From Megalonaias nervosa (Eukaryota; Mollusca; Bivalvia; Unionida; Unionidae), in assembly GCA_016617855.1 (NCBI GenBank), contig JAECUM010003271.1:1-64000 (forward strand): 64,000 nucleotides of DNA. Reading direction: 5' to 3'. Both the position numbers and the translations under genes were made by a program. Below are positions 27,401 through 42,400 of this stretch, piece by piece. The number at the start of each line of letters is the position of its first letter. Position 1 is the stretch's first letter. The notes under the pieces were generated by a model that saw only the letters and a list, made by a program, of their open reading frames with translations, had not been told where the DNA came from and searched no databases.

Positions 27401-30400
27401 CCACAGCAGTTAATTTGAAAATGTTTTCATTCCGAAAGAAAATATCAAAGATGGTTTCAAAGTTTTGTATTTAAAAGGAAGAAATAGTTGTAACTTGAAC
27501 TCTTGAATATTCTTTTTAGCCAGTAGAAGATCAGTCCCTTTGCTGTTTTTGTTCCCATCAATAATGTGTATCCAGAAATTTGTGCCAATTTTAAAATTTT
27601 ATTCCTTTATAGGATTGTGTTAATTGTGAGGTCACTAAAATTGATGTACAGTGTATATAATATGGAAAGAGAAGGCTAAGATATTTAATTTACTTTTGAA
27701 TCAAGTTTTCAGTCTAATATACCAAAACTTATGGTCTATTTCTTCAATTTATATTCCCCATTTTATTTATTTTCCCAAGCATGCAATATTTTATTCCTAC
27801 ATAATCACACCCTATTCTGCTGGCAATTTGAAAAGATGAACATCAAAACTAAAATGGTAGCTATGATACATCCAAACATGTATATGTATTGTATCCCTTG
27901 ATTTACTCATTTCATCATCAGTTTAAACTGTAATGTAAAAAGGTAAGATTACACAAGGGAAAACTGAAATTTGTAAAAAATAAAGTATAATGATTTTTTG
28001 CTCTCCTTCATGTGAAGAGTGGAAGCTGGTCGGCGGAGAAAGTAATTACCATTAATCCCAAAAAAGTGGAGGGCTGGATACTACCTGTTATGCCTGGTAA
28101 GTTAAGCACATGTTTTATTCAACCATGAAATAATGGTGATATCAGAGGTCATACTAAAGAATTTTTTAGTTAAATCAAAGATTTTACAAAGGAATGTATT
28201 TTTATGCAGCGACCAGAGGATTATTTCAACTTGGATTGTTATTTAGATGAGTTAGTGACCTTTGTTAGCTTTAAAAAACTGAGACTTAATTCGCCTAGTC
28301 AAGAGTCTCCAAATGCATGCAGTTTTCTAAGGCTATCACTTGTAAAATATGGATGTAAAATTACACTGCAGTTTAATGATAGTTGTCTTTTAATGATAGT
28401 TGTCTGGGAGTGAAGATGAATACCCTGCCTAACCATGTAGTTTGCTGACCTGCTAACCCTTACGATTCTGCTGTAACTCTTATGAAAATGACCCTTAAAA
28501 TATGGGCTTACGAAATAAAAGCAAAACTACAGAAATAAGATTGTTGCACTCCATATAATTGGCTCATCCATGTTTGGATTGGATCAAGGTTTCATATTAG
28601 ATTTAGTGGAATTAATCAGAGAACCAGACTAACTTTACAGTAGTACCTTAGATGCTTTACACTGTGCACATTTTTCATGCAAAGCATCCTCATGATCAAA
28701 CTGTTGATTATAGAAACTTAAAAAAGTGGCAGTCAACAAGCGATATATATTGAAGACAAAAGGAAAAATAACCTTTTTAAACAGTGCTAATGATCAGTAC
28801 AGAAGAATGAAAAGGAATATTTAGATTCTTGTGAATAAAATCAGGATGGGACACAATTTATGTTTATTGGACAACACGTGTGAGTTTGAGTCTGTCTCAA
28901 GGTGGGAGATTTGTTCGCCATTGTCATGTGAAATCAAAAAATATCTCCAAGAGTTATGTTAAGTTGAGATGGCATCAAGTCCATTGAGCTGCATAGGGTT
29001 AGGAACTGAAGTTTGCGCAACTGTTCTAGAGGTAAATATGGTAAACATTACAAACTTTACCATCACATTTTAAATTACATGTTTTCCAACTTTACACCAT
29101 ATTTTGTTACACATTACAGAAAACTGGTAAAACTTATGAATATAAACCAACTGCCGTACTGAGACAGTCTTGCTTGGGTTGGCAGGTCTGAGGTTCTGTT
29201 TTAGTATGTAGTCATCATTGCCATCAAAGATGATAGTTTTAGCCTTAAAAAAAGCACACAAAAAATATTTTAAAAAATGCTGCACATATTTAAATCATGT
29301 GAATTTTTGTCTTGATATTTTGCACACATATAACCAGATAATTAAAACAGAATACACATATCAAGACATAGGAGACTTGGTGTACTTTATGATATTGGTT
29401 GACTATATCTCTGTATGAGAATTGTTTTCCAGTGATGATGGATGGAAGTGAATGGCTTCAACATGGAATTAAATTCAGTAACATGACTATGTATCAAACA
29501 TGTTAGTCATTTATGTTGACATATTATTAGAAATCTAAAAACAGAATACCCATTTCTTTGTAAATTCTGAAGTGCAACAAAAAAGTTTTAGAATTTTGAT
29601 AAAATTCCACATGTATGTTGAACCCAGTGTTCTTAAGAAATGTTTCTAATTATTAGGTCTAATTACGGATATTCTGATCTCTCTGGATGACAAGTACGTG
29701 TACTTCAGCAACTGGGTACATGGGGATATTCGCCAGTATGACATTACTGACAGAAGGAAGCCAAAACTTGTTGGCCAGGTTAGTATAGGTTTACAAATAG
29801 GTTTACATGTGTGTGTGTGTGTGTGAATGTGTGAACAGTTCAAGAAATTAATACTGTGTACAAAGAATATACATATATGCAAAGTTTCATCCATGTTATT
29901 TTTAGACCTGCTTCTAGATTGCTTCACCAGCTCATGTTAGCAAAAGCATGGCATGGCATGGCAGTCAGGTTTCAAATGGCAACAGTGGTGGCATCAACAG
30001 TTTTGTTAAAATTTGGACAAAGGTTTTCATTTTCTTACATTTCTTAACTACTTGATCGATTCTGTGTACATTTTTGGTGCATCGGAATGAAGCAAGCATT
30101 AGACATTACTTATCTTTTGACCTTGGGGATCAAGGTCAGACATAAAATGTACGTGTTAAGGTTTTAGATCAGTTTTTGCATACCATCAAAACTTGCTTAT
30201 AAGTACAACTGTAAACAAGACAGACCCTGTTCTGCCATTCCATATTGCATGGGCAGATGACATTCTTTGTTGTTTGGTCTACTGATCTACATACCTGTCA
30301 TTTTTCCATGCAGTGTTGTTTTTGTTTTTCTTCAGATTCAAAAAGTGTGTTTTGAGGTCCCAAGGAGGATCAGATCATGTGACCAAAATAAGTGATGCCA

Positions 30401-33400
30401 TCCAATTGAGAATATGTTATCTTTTCATATAAGCCAATGGAAAATGATTGGCAATTCAAATCTGAATAAAAGAAAATAACTTGTCTGTCCTGTTCAAAGC
30501 ATATAAAACACTTACAAAGAAAAGAAATAGTTTGTATACTTAGTATTGTCAAATATCATTGGCATACACATATCTGCAAACACTTGCATAATCACAACTG
30601 ACATTAAATAACAACATAAACATAGTTTCTGTCTTTAAAATCCATTCGATGGCAAAATTAAAGACAGTCTCTGCTACTCTCAGTAGTTCAGTAGGGGGTT
30701 TGAAGGTAATATAGGTGTCATTAGTTTTCATCCCTATACTCACTAAAGACTGGATGATACTGATGTTCAAATCATCTGCTGGATTCTCCGAGTGAATCCT
30801 GGTCAGAATAGAGTTGTTCTGGATCACCATAACGTTGGCGTTGTCAGAACTGTATCTGATACAGTCTGGTAATGAGATATGTTTGTATTTATAGATAAAT
30901 GATTATACATCACATTTGGTACTGAACATTTCATTGGGGGAAGGTGGGGGAGGCGATGATATTTTTAAGTATAATGGGAGCTTTACAGGTAATACAGCAG
31001 TAATAACTGCCTATGTCCAGTACTGATAGTAACACTTTATCAACACAAATGAACTGTGCAAATATTATTATTGTCTTTCAAGCAGTCTATTTCATGGCTA
31101 AAATCATCTTGAAAAGCATTGTTCAATTAATAGTTAGAATTTTAACGGGATTAAGATAATAATAATAAAGAGAACTAATCTGAATGACTGGTCAATCCAG
31201 CGTATTGAATATGTTAAATACAGGTGGTACTCCTATTTTGACAGACATCATACACACAGGAATGACATATGTTGAGATGTTTTGCAAAAAATTAAATGCC
31301 CTGTCCGTTTGCTGGCGTGCTTCATAACATAAAACTTCATCAACTAATTTTGAAATTTATTCTTGTTTGACACTGCATGCTTTGCCTATATAGCTAATTG
31401 CTTCCAGAATCACCTTCAAAAATGAATCCCAATTGAACACGATTCTAACAACTTAAATAATCATGTTTGCATTTCATACATGGAGTTAAATCCGATTTTA
31501 AAGAAATGTTTGCAAACTTGTCAATAGTCATTAATACAGATGGCTTAAACATTCTTATTCAAGGTAATGATGTGTGATAACTTTTATTTAAATACATGGC
31601 TCTAGCATGTCATTGATTTACCTAAATTGGGTTGCTTCACATCATCTTTACCTATGCAAATTAGCACAATGGACTCACCCACTGAAGTCTTCAAATACTA
31701 TTTTCAGCCAATTAAATATATGTGAAATGGTGGTTTAATATTACCTGTTTGCTGCCTAATTGCTGGTATTTAATCTGCCCCAAGGATAGTTTTACATCAG
31801 CTCCAATCAGGACTGTTTATTGTTTGTACATGCTACATATAACATGCATACTTCAGTGCCATTTATGCTGGTGTTGATTACTGAAAACAATGTTTTTCGA
31901 AACACAACTGTGTTGGGGGGTGGGGTTTGGGAGTAAAAAATCTTGTTTTTAGCATGACATGTCGTGTTATGGCAGGTATGGATCTACTAATAACTCTTCA
32001 CCAAATGCATAGACCCAGATTTTCCAGTGCATTATGTGATGGCAGATCTGGGATTGTGGAGTTTGTAGTTTGACTAGGCTTATAAGTGAGTACATATTGT
32101 GCTCAGGAAGCCTGATTAAGAAGAAAAGGTAATTCATTTGTAAGATGCTGCCTGACATTTGGGTTAAGGCATTGCTCAGTTTTCATACTTGCCAGATCAT
32201 GATGCATCACAGGAAAAACACAATTTCTTTACTTCTAAACTGTCACTATCATGTTGAAAAAAAAGAACACTATTTCGAGTAAATATTATGGAAAAGAAAA
32301 TAGAGTGAGAGAGAAATATTTCCTGATACTGCACTATATGACTAACTTTTAGCGTGTTAAGCAGTAAACAGTCTTGATTCAGACAGCTTTATGCTAAACA
32401 CCATTGGGCAGTTTATACAGTTAAATGTCATTGAAGCAATTTATAAGTAAAGATGGTCAGAGGAAACAACTGTCATTACTGATTACTTATTTGACTGACA
32501 ATGGCTATAGAGACTCTGTTTGCTAGTACTTTCTGTGCAAGAGACCATTGGGCTATTTTGTATCAGTAAAGCACACTAGTGGAACAACCCAATTCATTTG
32601 ATGTTAGGTTAAGTCAAAGATGGGTTTTGATCAAACAAAGTTATTATACCATTTTGTGGCCCTGAATGAGACTGTTTAAATCATTTTTATCAAAGATTAG
32701 TTTTATTCTTGTTCTAATTTATAGAAAAAAGAACCTATACCCATTATATTAGTTAAACAAAATAAATTATTTTGCAATAAAAAGGAAATCCTGTCTTTAA
32801 ATAAAATCTTGCCAATCTCCTCACCCCACCCCATTAAATGGTTGATCCCTTAACACCTTGATTTTGTTCATACTTGGTAAGTTTCATCATGAGGCAAAGG
32901 AAGTTTATTCTGCTATACACTTTTTCACTCCCTGGACCTTGGTGTTAAGGTCATAGAGCTAACAGCAATGTTATGAGCATGGGCTCAACATGTAATCCTT
33001 GGTCTTCTTGTAGTATCACCATTAGGCATGGTGAATCACAAATATCACTTTTCTGTTAACGAAAGCATTGACATTTGATTGTCAGTGGTGAACATTCCAT
33101 TGTATCTAAATCCTAATAAATTATTTGGTGATTTATAGTATCATCATAGATGAAATCATGTTGAAGTTCTGTAATAGGTTAACTTGCTATTTTTTGAAAG
33201 GCTGACACTTAAACAAAACAACAAGCCATGGGTCACAGATTTCACTTCCAGGCATGTGTTAATGCCAGATTACTCACTGTGCACTGTCACCAAAATACAC
33301 ACAGACAGTCACACCATATTGCAGTAATTTCTAATGGATACCAAGAGTGCCTAAATCCAAACCAAGGATCACTGCCAAATGAAGCTAGGAAAAATGATCT

Positions 33401-36400
33401 AAAAATAAATTGGGATTATATTCATGGATATGTAACTGACATAGAAGTAATAATTGTGACTTGAGGCCATTCAGACTGAAATGGATGATAAGGTAAAGTT
33501 AGGCAAACATTCTTAATGAGATGGAGAATAAGCTCCAGTTTGGCTAACATTCCATTCAGCCTGAAACAGACAATAAGTTCCAATTTGGCTAACGTTTCAT
33601 TCAGCCCGAAACAGACAATAAGCTCCAGTTTGGCTAACGTTCCATTCAGCCCTGAAACAGACAATAAGCTCCAGTTTGGCTAACGTTCCATTCAGCCCTG
33701 AAACAGACAATAAGCTCCAGTTTGGCTAACGTTCCATTCAGCCTGAAACAGACAATAAGCTCCAGTTTGGCTAACATTTCATTCAGCCTGAAACAGACAA
33801 TAAGCTCCAGTTTGGCTAACATTCCATTCAGCCTGAAACAGACAATAAGCTCCAGTTTGGCTAACATTCCATTCAGCTTGAAACAAACAATAAGCTCCAG
33901 TTTGGCTAACATTCCATTCAGCCTGAAACAGACAATAAGCTCCAGTTTGGCTAACATTCCATTCAGCCTGAAACAGACAATAAGCTCCAGTTTGGCTAAC
34001 ATTCCATTCAGCCTGAAACAAACAATAAGCTCCAGTTTGGCTAACATTCCATTCAGCCTGAAACAGACAATAAGCTCCAGTTTGGCTAACATTCCATTCA
34101 GCCTGAAACAGACAATAAGCTCCAGTTTGGCTAACATTCCATTCAGCCTGAAACAGACAACAAGTTCCAGTTTGGCTAACGTTCCATTCAGCCTGAAACA
34201 GACAACAAGCTCCAGTTTGGCTAACGTTCCATTCAGCCTGAAACAAACAATAAGCTCCAGTTTGGCTAACATTCCATTCAGCCTGAAACAGACAATAAGC
34301 TCCAGTTTGGCTAACATTCCATTCAGCCTGAAACAGACAATAAGCTCCAGTTTGGCTAACATTCCTTTCAGCCTGAAACAAACAATATGCTCCAGTTTGG
34401 CTTTCAGACTGACAAAGACAATAAGCTATCTCTCCTGGAACAGACAAATATTTTAATTTAAAGACTAAGTCACTAAAAACTGAAACGTTTAAAATCATAT
34501 AGCACTCCATCATTATAATGCTCTTATTTATAACATAATTCTAGATATAGTGGAGTTCCTGAAGTTTCATAATTCAATATGACCCAAAATCTTTTGCAAA
34601 CTTGCAGAAATGCTTTATAGGTCTCAGCTAAGTATATAGAATGAAACATTTCATCCAATATTCACTGATAGTTTTGTTGACATTATATTTAAAAGTTTTC
34701 AGTAATTTCTCAAACACAGTCTTGAAAATTTAATGAATGCTTAAAGGCCTGATTGTCAGACAGAATATCATCCCAACCCACAGCACTGATATGGATTATT
34801 GTGCCTAAAATGGAAACCTACTCAGCACTAAATTTTGTTTATTTCTGTTCAATATATTAGAATTTTTGCACAGCTTCATTATTTGATTAACACTGTTTGA
34901 AACGTAAGTCAGTATCAGATACACTTGTCTACTTGTGTCTACTGTTTCTTCAGCTTTACATGCCAATGTATGTGCCAGTGAGTATAGCACTATATCGATA
35001 TATTGCTCTTTATTATAACACTGTTCCTGTTATAAGGCAGTCCCATGCCCTTTATTATAACACAGCTCCTGTTATAAGGCAGTCTCACCATAATGCCTTT
35101 CATAATAGCACTGTTCCTGTTACAAGGCAGTCTCACCATAATGCTCTCCATTATAACACTGTTCCTGTTATAAGGCAGTCTCACCATAATGTCCTTCATT
35201 ATAACTGTTCCTGTTACAAGGCAGTCTCACTATAATGCCCTTCATTATAACACTGTTCCTGTTATAAGGCAGTCCCACCATAATGTCATTCATTATAACA
35301 CTTCCTGTTATAAGGCAGCCCCCTCCATAATGCCCTTCATTATAACACTTTCTGTTATAGGGCAGTTGCACCATAATGCCCTTCATTATAACTGTTCCTG
35401 ATATAAGGCTGGTATGGTGACGGATCCCATTCAGTGCTTCAGATGTGGAATTATATTTACAGCATAAAGTACTTCATCAGAAGGTTGTCTGACTGTCAGG
35501 GTATATACTGAGGCTTCCATGGACATCATTAAATGATAGAGGGTTGTATATTTAATTATTGTTTTACAACCTTTTATATAGTTCATCTACATCCAGTACA
35601 GATCAAACTGTTATTTTCACATCACTGTCAAAATCATACATGGACTTTTGCTGTGTTTATTAAGTTCTGTTGTTTTCTGAGGAATGAAAGCAGATTTTCA
35701 TCCTCAAACCCATGGTGGCTTATTGGTTTAAAACCATTTTTTATTGCATGATATGCTATACATGGTAGTCAGTATAACTGGTGGAGAAAGAACCAATGAA
35801 ACCCCCAGTAAGAACCACTAACCCACCGGAAGCTGCTGGGAAGCTTTTTGTATAACACATTGACCAAGTCCAAGATTTGAACCCATGTGGACAGAGGTGA
35901 GATGGCAGTGATTGGTAAAGGTGAACGCTGTAGACCACTTGACCAACTGGGGCCCCCTGCTGGACTTGTGATCAAAATGGGGTTGGTGCCAATCCTACCA
36001 TTGGATCAGCCTGAATTGGCTTCCATGGCATGTCCATGGGTATGGCACTTAATACCCAGTTACCTCTGTACTAAATAATCTTCATGTGTTGCTGTCCCAT
36101 GAAACACCAAACAAAACTGCAAACCATGATACAACAAAAAATTATATCGGATGCAACCAGTCAGTTTGGACACAGATGTAGTGTCTGTGTTTGTGTTTGT
36201 TTGTGTGTGTGATCTAGATTTTTAATGTAGCTTTAACAATATTTCAGCCAAATGCTATGATGTCTGCATTGTGGCAGTTTTTAGTGATGTCTAGCACTGG
36301 GACATCATGCTGCAGACATGTGGAATGATGTCCCACCCAGTCACATTATCCTGACACCAGGCTGACCAAAGTCCTAACACTAACCTCTTAATGCTGAGTG

Positions 36401-39400
36401 CCTGGTGAGGCAGCTGTTAGTATCATTTTTATAAGTCTTTGGTATGACTCAATCGGGTTTGAACTCACGACCTCTCACATCTGAGGCACTTGCTCTACCC
36501 ACTACGCCACTGGAGTGGTCCAGACACTGATATAGAAATGATATTCATTGACTTGGTTTCAGTCATTATATGATGTTAATGATATATGACTTAGTTTCAA
36601 AATACCACAGGAGGATTACTGTAGATAATGTCTGTGATGTCTTGATTTTTTTTAATTCCAGAAAGAGACATATATTGTTTTGTATTTTTTTTTTGTAATG
36701 ATACTTGAATCTTTCCATCAATATCATCTGTGAAGCGAAGGTTGGTGATTGTCTTCATGAGGTGCATCAAGGGCAAGATAACAGCCTGGTGGAGCCCATC
36801 CCTCTCCAGACTGGATGACCACAGCCGAAATCCACTGATATAATGTGGCATGCCCTGGCTCTGAGCACATGGACATTGAGCTCATCTTGGAGCCATTATG
36901 CCCTGGCCATTGACTTCATCGAGGAAGACTTCTGCCCAGATGATATTGATGGTTTAGCAGGAGATGAAAAAGAACTGGCTGACTTGGTTGAGCGCGTCAA
37001 CACAACCTCCACAGCATACGGTATGGAGATTAGCACCAAAAAAACCCAAACTGATGACAAACAACACCAATGGCATCGGTGCAGAAATAAAGGTCAGTAG
37101 ACAGAAGCTGGAAAGAGTCACAAGCTTCAAGTACTTGGGATCAGTTTTCACAGATGAGGGCTCCAAACCAGAACTACTTTGCAGGATTGCTTAGACAACA
37201 GCAGCAATAACAAGGTTGAGACCAATATGGAAAGATACCAACATTGCTTTTGGTTCCTAAATAAGGCTGATATGCTCGATTGTCATATCCGTCTTTCTGT
37301 ATACTTGTGAAACATGGATGCTCACATCAGATCTAAAAGAAGGTTCAAACCTTCAAGATGAGATGTTACCGCAAGATATTGGGTATCTCATACACTGACC
37401 ATGTAACCAACCAAGAAGTCCACAACAGGATCCAATGAGCCATCAGATCCTATAAAGACCTCTTGACCACTGTAAAAAAGCACAAACTGAAGTGGTATGG
37501 TCATGTCTCAAGATCATCGGGACTGGCAAAAACAATATTGCAAGGCACAGTGCAAGGGTGCAGAAGAAGAGGCAGACGGAAAAAGAAGTGGGAAGACAAC
37601 ATTAAGGAGTGGACAAACATGGGATTTGGAGATTCCCAAAGGGCAGTAGACAACAGGGAAAGATCGAGAGAATTGGTTGTAAAGTCAACTGTGTTGCCCC
37701 AGCGACCTCTTGGGTTGAGGGATTGATGGTGATGATTGTAAAAATATAACTGGGTTGGATTTTGGATTTATAACAGAACACTTTTGATGGTGATATAGAT
37801 ACAATGTTTATTGATGAATGATTTGAATGAGAAAGAATTCTGATATGTGCGTGTATAAGATCCAGATATTGGGCAAATTAACACAATCCACACGAACCTA
37901 ATAATGCAACATAAATGTGAATACAAATAAATGACCTTACACAGTAAAAGGACAAAGGTTAATGATTCACAGTAAATTTCACACAACATAAAGAATGATG
38001 TTTTACTCATATAGATACTCGTGTAGTAAAATGTATTTTGAGTGAAAAATGAGGTACTTTATTCAAATAGTAAAATGATGTAAACAAAGGGACAGATATC
38101 ACACAAAATATCTTTACAGTCCCAAAACACTGGGTATAAGAAACCCCAAAATTAGCCCACGGCTAAAAGATTACATGCATGGAGTAACACAAACACTCCA
38201 TCACTAGCACACTTGGCTACCAGTCACACTGGTCAATCAAGCAATCAGTGCCCACCAATTTGGTCAGCAACGTCAGGTCATCTGCTACTCGACCAGCAAC
38301 ACTTTCACTCAGCTCTATGGCTGCTATGGTTCAGCTTTACAGCTGCTATGGTCAGCTTCTATGGTTAGCTCTACAGCTGGTACCTTGTCGACTCCGATCA
38401 GCTGAAAATAAATCTAACACCATGTACTATGTATGACATGGGCATATACGATAAAACGTAATGACGTTATATACTGTAAGCTATACAAATTACATTATGG
38501 GCACAACACTACAAAGCAATAAACAGGTTCAGAAGTGAACCTACCTGTGTCTGATAAGAATCCTATGGTACCAAATGTTTCTTAAAAATGCAACTTTATT
38601 GCCAAAATAAATCTCTTGCTAAGTCACAAACAAGAATGGAAAATATTTGCATTATACTACGCAAGCCAAAGCTACATTGAAAATATACAAAAATAAATGT
38701 GGTAGTACAATAGTTATAACAAGAAATTAATAAATAACTCACATACCTCAGTCTACAGCTGAAGATGTGTAAGTCCTTAAGTAGACTGCCCACTGACAAG
38801 ACGTTCTGTAATGTAAAGATTTTGTCTTATGGTGAGGCATTTATACACAGTGCAGCCTTACATCGTCTGTGCACTTGGATGTATTCAGTTTTTCCCATCG
38901 AAAGCACTTCGCACGTGTGGCATAGGATGAACCGAACTCACTGTTTTGAAATATTGTACAATATACATAAATCACTGTCGGGTATCATTGTACACAAAAC
39001 GAAACCCGAGTACATGTATTTAATAAATGAAGGGATTTATACAATTCCATGACAGTGATGATGATGATGAATCTTTCCACAGAACCTAGGATTTATATTC
39101 AGATAGATCAAACTGAAGATTGCATAGACCCAGGTCTGCCATCACAAACTGCACCAGCAGGTCAGGATCAATGCACTTAATTACAATTACTCAGTAGAAC
39201 AAGCAACAGAGACCTTGATTTGCTGGCACATTATGCAATTGCAGATCTGGAACTACATTGTTTTCAGTTGGACCTGACTTGTAAGAAAGTAGAAATGGTC
39301 TGACTGTATCATTGGTTCGCCATTTGATATTGTGATTGCATCGGGAATTGTTCATTTCTGATATAGTGACTTCAATTTTATTCCTGAAAAAGACTGACTG

Positions 39401-42400
39401 TATTGACTATATATGGACATCAGTGTAAGAAATTATTCTCATAATAATATTTGCAGTTGTTCCTTGGAGGAAGTATTTGCAAAGATGGGACTGTTAAAGT
39501 GACAGATGATCAAGATTTGAAGGTACGTGTTAGTTAATCCAGAACGAGTCTCTTTGCATTTTTATTATTTGGTGTGCAAATATTTGCAGTGTGTAGCTGT
39601 AGTATACATGCACAGATGCATGTATATTTTCAAATGAAACTTTTGTTTTTATAGCAAAACATTAAGCCACTACTTGCATGCTGATGCATATATAAACACT
39701 TGGTTCAAATATGGTAACTGTTCTTTCAATTATTTTCATTATTATTATCCATGACTGTTATAATATAGTCATTGGAACTTGACAGTATGACACATCTCAG
39801 TTTGTATTACAGCCTTAAAATCAGGTGACTGTGTTATACATTATAGGCTTTACTAACATGGGTTTATTATATGTGGTTTTGAGCACATGGATTCTTTGAT
39901 TCTATTATATAAGCTTACTCAGAAGGCCCTTTCTGACCAGTGCAGTTCAAAGTAAGAATCAGTCTGTTCATTCAGTGGTAAAAGCTTTAAATTTTGTTTA
40001 CTCAGCATTGTATACTGTGATAGGTTTCCCTCAGCATGTTAACTATGCATTGTAGACATGAATGGGTATAGAGATCAGACAGCCAACAACATCCTGCTTG
40101 CTTTTCATGGAAGTATACCTGTAGTGGAATCAAAGTAATTCATGAATTGTACTTTTACTACTGGCTGGCACTCCAAGGTTTACTTGAAGCCTGGGATTTC
40201 AACTGAGTAAAATATGGCTTATAGAGGTGGATAATAGCAATAGGTTCTAATGGTACATATGGATTTAGGTAGGTACATGCATATGTATGACTATGTATGT
40301 ATGTATGTATGTATGTGGTTTAACTTTCAATACACACTGGCTATTTATTGATGATTAAAAATTGCTATTTAAAATTTTAAAAAATTTAATGTTACATTGC
40401 AAAGAGAAATTCACTGATAAAAACTTTATTCAAGAAAATGGGCCATCATTTCTTTGTCGAGATCCCTTTAGTCAAAATTTCCTTTTTCTGCATTATCATA
40501 CTTACAATATTTAATGGATACTGCTAACAGCTTCATAGAGGTGAGATAGGTAATTGTCAAATACACCTTGGTTTTATAATTAAAAAATAACAGCTCTATC
40601 TTCTATTTTAAAACTATGAGTAGAAAAAAAATTATTCCTCTCATAAAATGATGATATTTGCTAGATATTGCACCACAAATATTATTTTAGTTATATATCA
40701 GTAATCTAAGACAACACAAAATTGTCATGAACACAGCACATTTTTATGTCCACTGCAAAATATTTAATTCATGCCTACAATCAGCATTCAGGAACTTAGC
40801 TGTAAATAGAAAAGTTATTGAAATGAGAAAGTTACCCCTCCTTAATAGGTAGTACACAGTAGGTCGGACTGATTAAATGCAGAATTGTGTGTGTCTGGCT
40901 TAACTTTCCCAGGCCTCAATGTTTGGCTTTGAATTTTTTTAAGCAAAGAGAGTATCTTTTTATGATATACAGATGAAAATCACACCTTTGTTCCTAACAT
41001 GAAGCAGGAGATGAAAAAGAACTTTTCCTTGTAGTAGAGCTCACTGTACATATGTCATAGCTCAAACGCCCTTGTTTAACATGTTTAGTTGTCCAAGTCC
41101 AAATTATTTTTCAGATAGATGCTTTGTTATGCTTTATTCAGATTATGATGCAAATGGATGGAAAAAAGAGTGTGAACAGTTACCACTTGTATCTTCAGAA
41201 TTCACAGCCATATTCCCAGACATTGTTGGGGGTTTTGATGGACTCAGAAGGTGCATGTGACCTAAAATATGACATCCAATTGAGAATAAGTTTTCATTTA
41301 ATAAAAGCTTATTAAAATTAAAATTCGAGTTCAATAAAAAAATTAAGCATTTTATATGCTTACAAACCAAAATGCATAATGATGATCGAGACAAATCACG
41401 GGGATGCATTACAGGGAGAAACAGCATGTTCTTTGAGAATTTAATGAGTATTTGATCGAGAAGCTTGGGTTCTTGAGACCCGTATTTTGTGATTTGGATT
41501 TTTAATGTAGCTTTAACAATTTTTCAGCCATATCGCTACAATGTCTGCAGTGTGACAGTTTATAGTGATGTTGAGCACTGGGGCATCATGCTGCAGACAT
41601 GTAGCATCATTTGCCACCCAGTCACATTATCCAGACGCAAGGCTGACCAGTCCTAATACTAACCTCTTATTGCTGAGCACCAAGCAAGGCAGCTGCTAGT
41701 ACCATCTATATAAGTCTTTGGTATATTCGGCCAGGGCTCTAACCCCCGACCTCATGCATATGAGGCGGATGCTTTAATTACTTAGGCCACTGGAGTGGTC
41801 ATCTAATTCTTATCATTGCCTTTAATGAAACAAAATTTTTTCCTCCCAACAAAGCAAGTAAGCATTGCTGTTTCATTCATGTAGAATTGGTCAAATATAT
41901 AGGGGCAAATGCAAATTAAGTGACCTTGTCAGAAATAACTAATGTTAATTTCCTGCTGGTTAATTTCATGACTTCATTTGTAAAGTATAGATTCAAATCA
42001 ATGAAAAGTTGGTTACTGCAACACTGGTCAAAGTTAGAAGCTTGCATTATGACATCAAAACAAAAGAATATAAATATATTTGAATCAGTGTTGGTATAGG
42101 ATATCATTATTTAAATTCTTTTCCTTGCAGGAACAGCCTGACCCTGTGTATGTTAAAGGGAAGAGGGTCCATGGAGGGCCCCAAATGATACAGCTTAGCT
42201 TGGATGGAAAACGGCTTTATGTCACCACATCCCTCTTTGCCAGGTGGGATGAACAGTTCTACCCAGAAATGACAAAGTAAGTACTTTTTAAAAAATTTAT
42301 AAGTGTTACTGTGGCTATTTTGACTGTAACATTCATATTATTTCATGACCAAAAACATTCCTATTACTTTTATATTTTTATTAAAATAATTGTGTCCATT

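Noticed and set aside
33646..34513. Open frames of 238-244 codons made of 15-residue repeats
   Set aside because: Direct product of the 45-base minisatellite; present on both strands, intronic.
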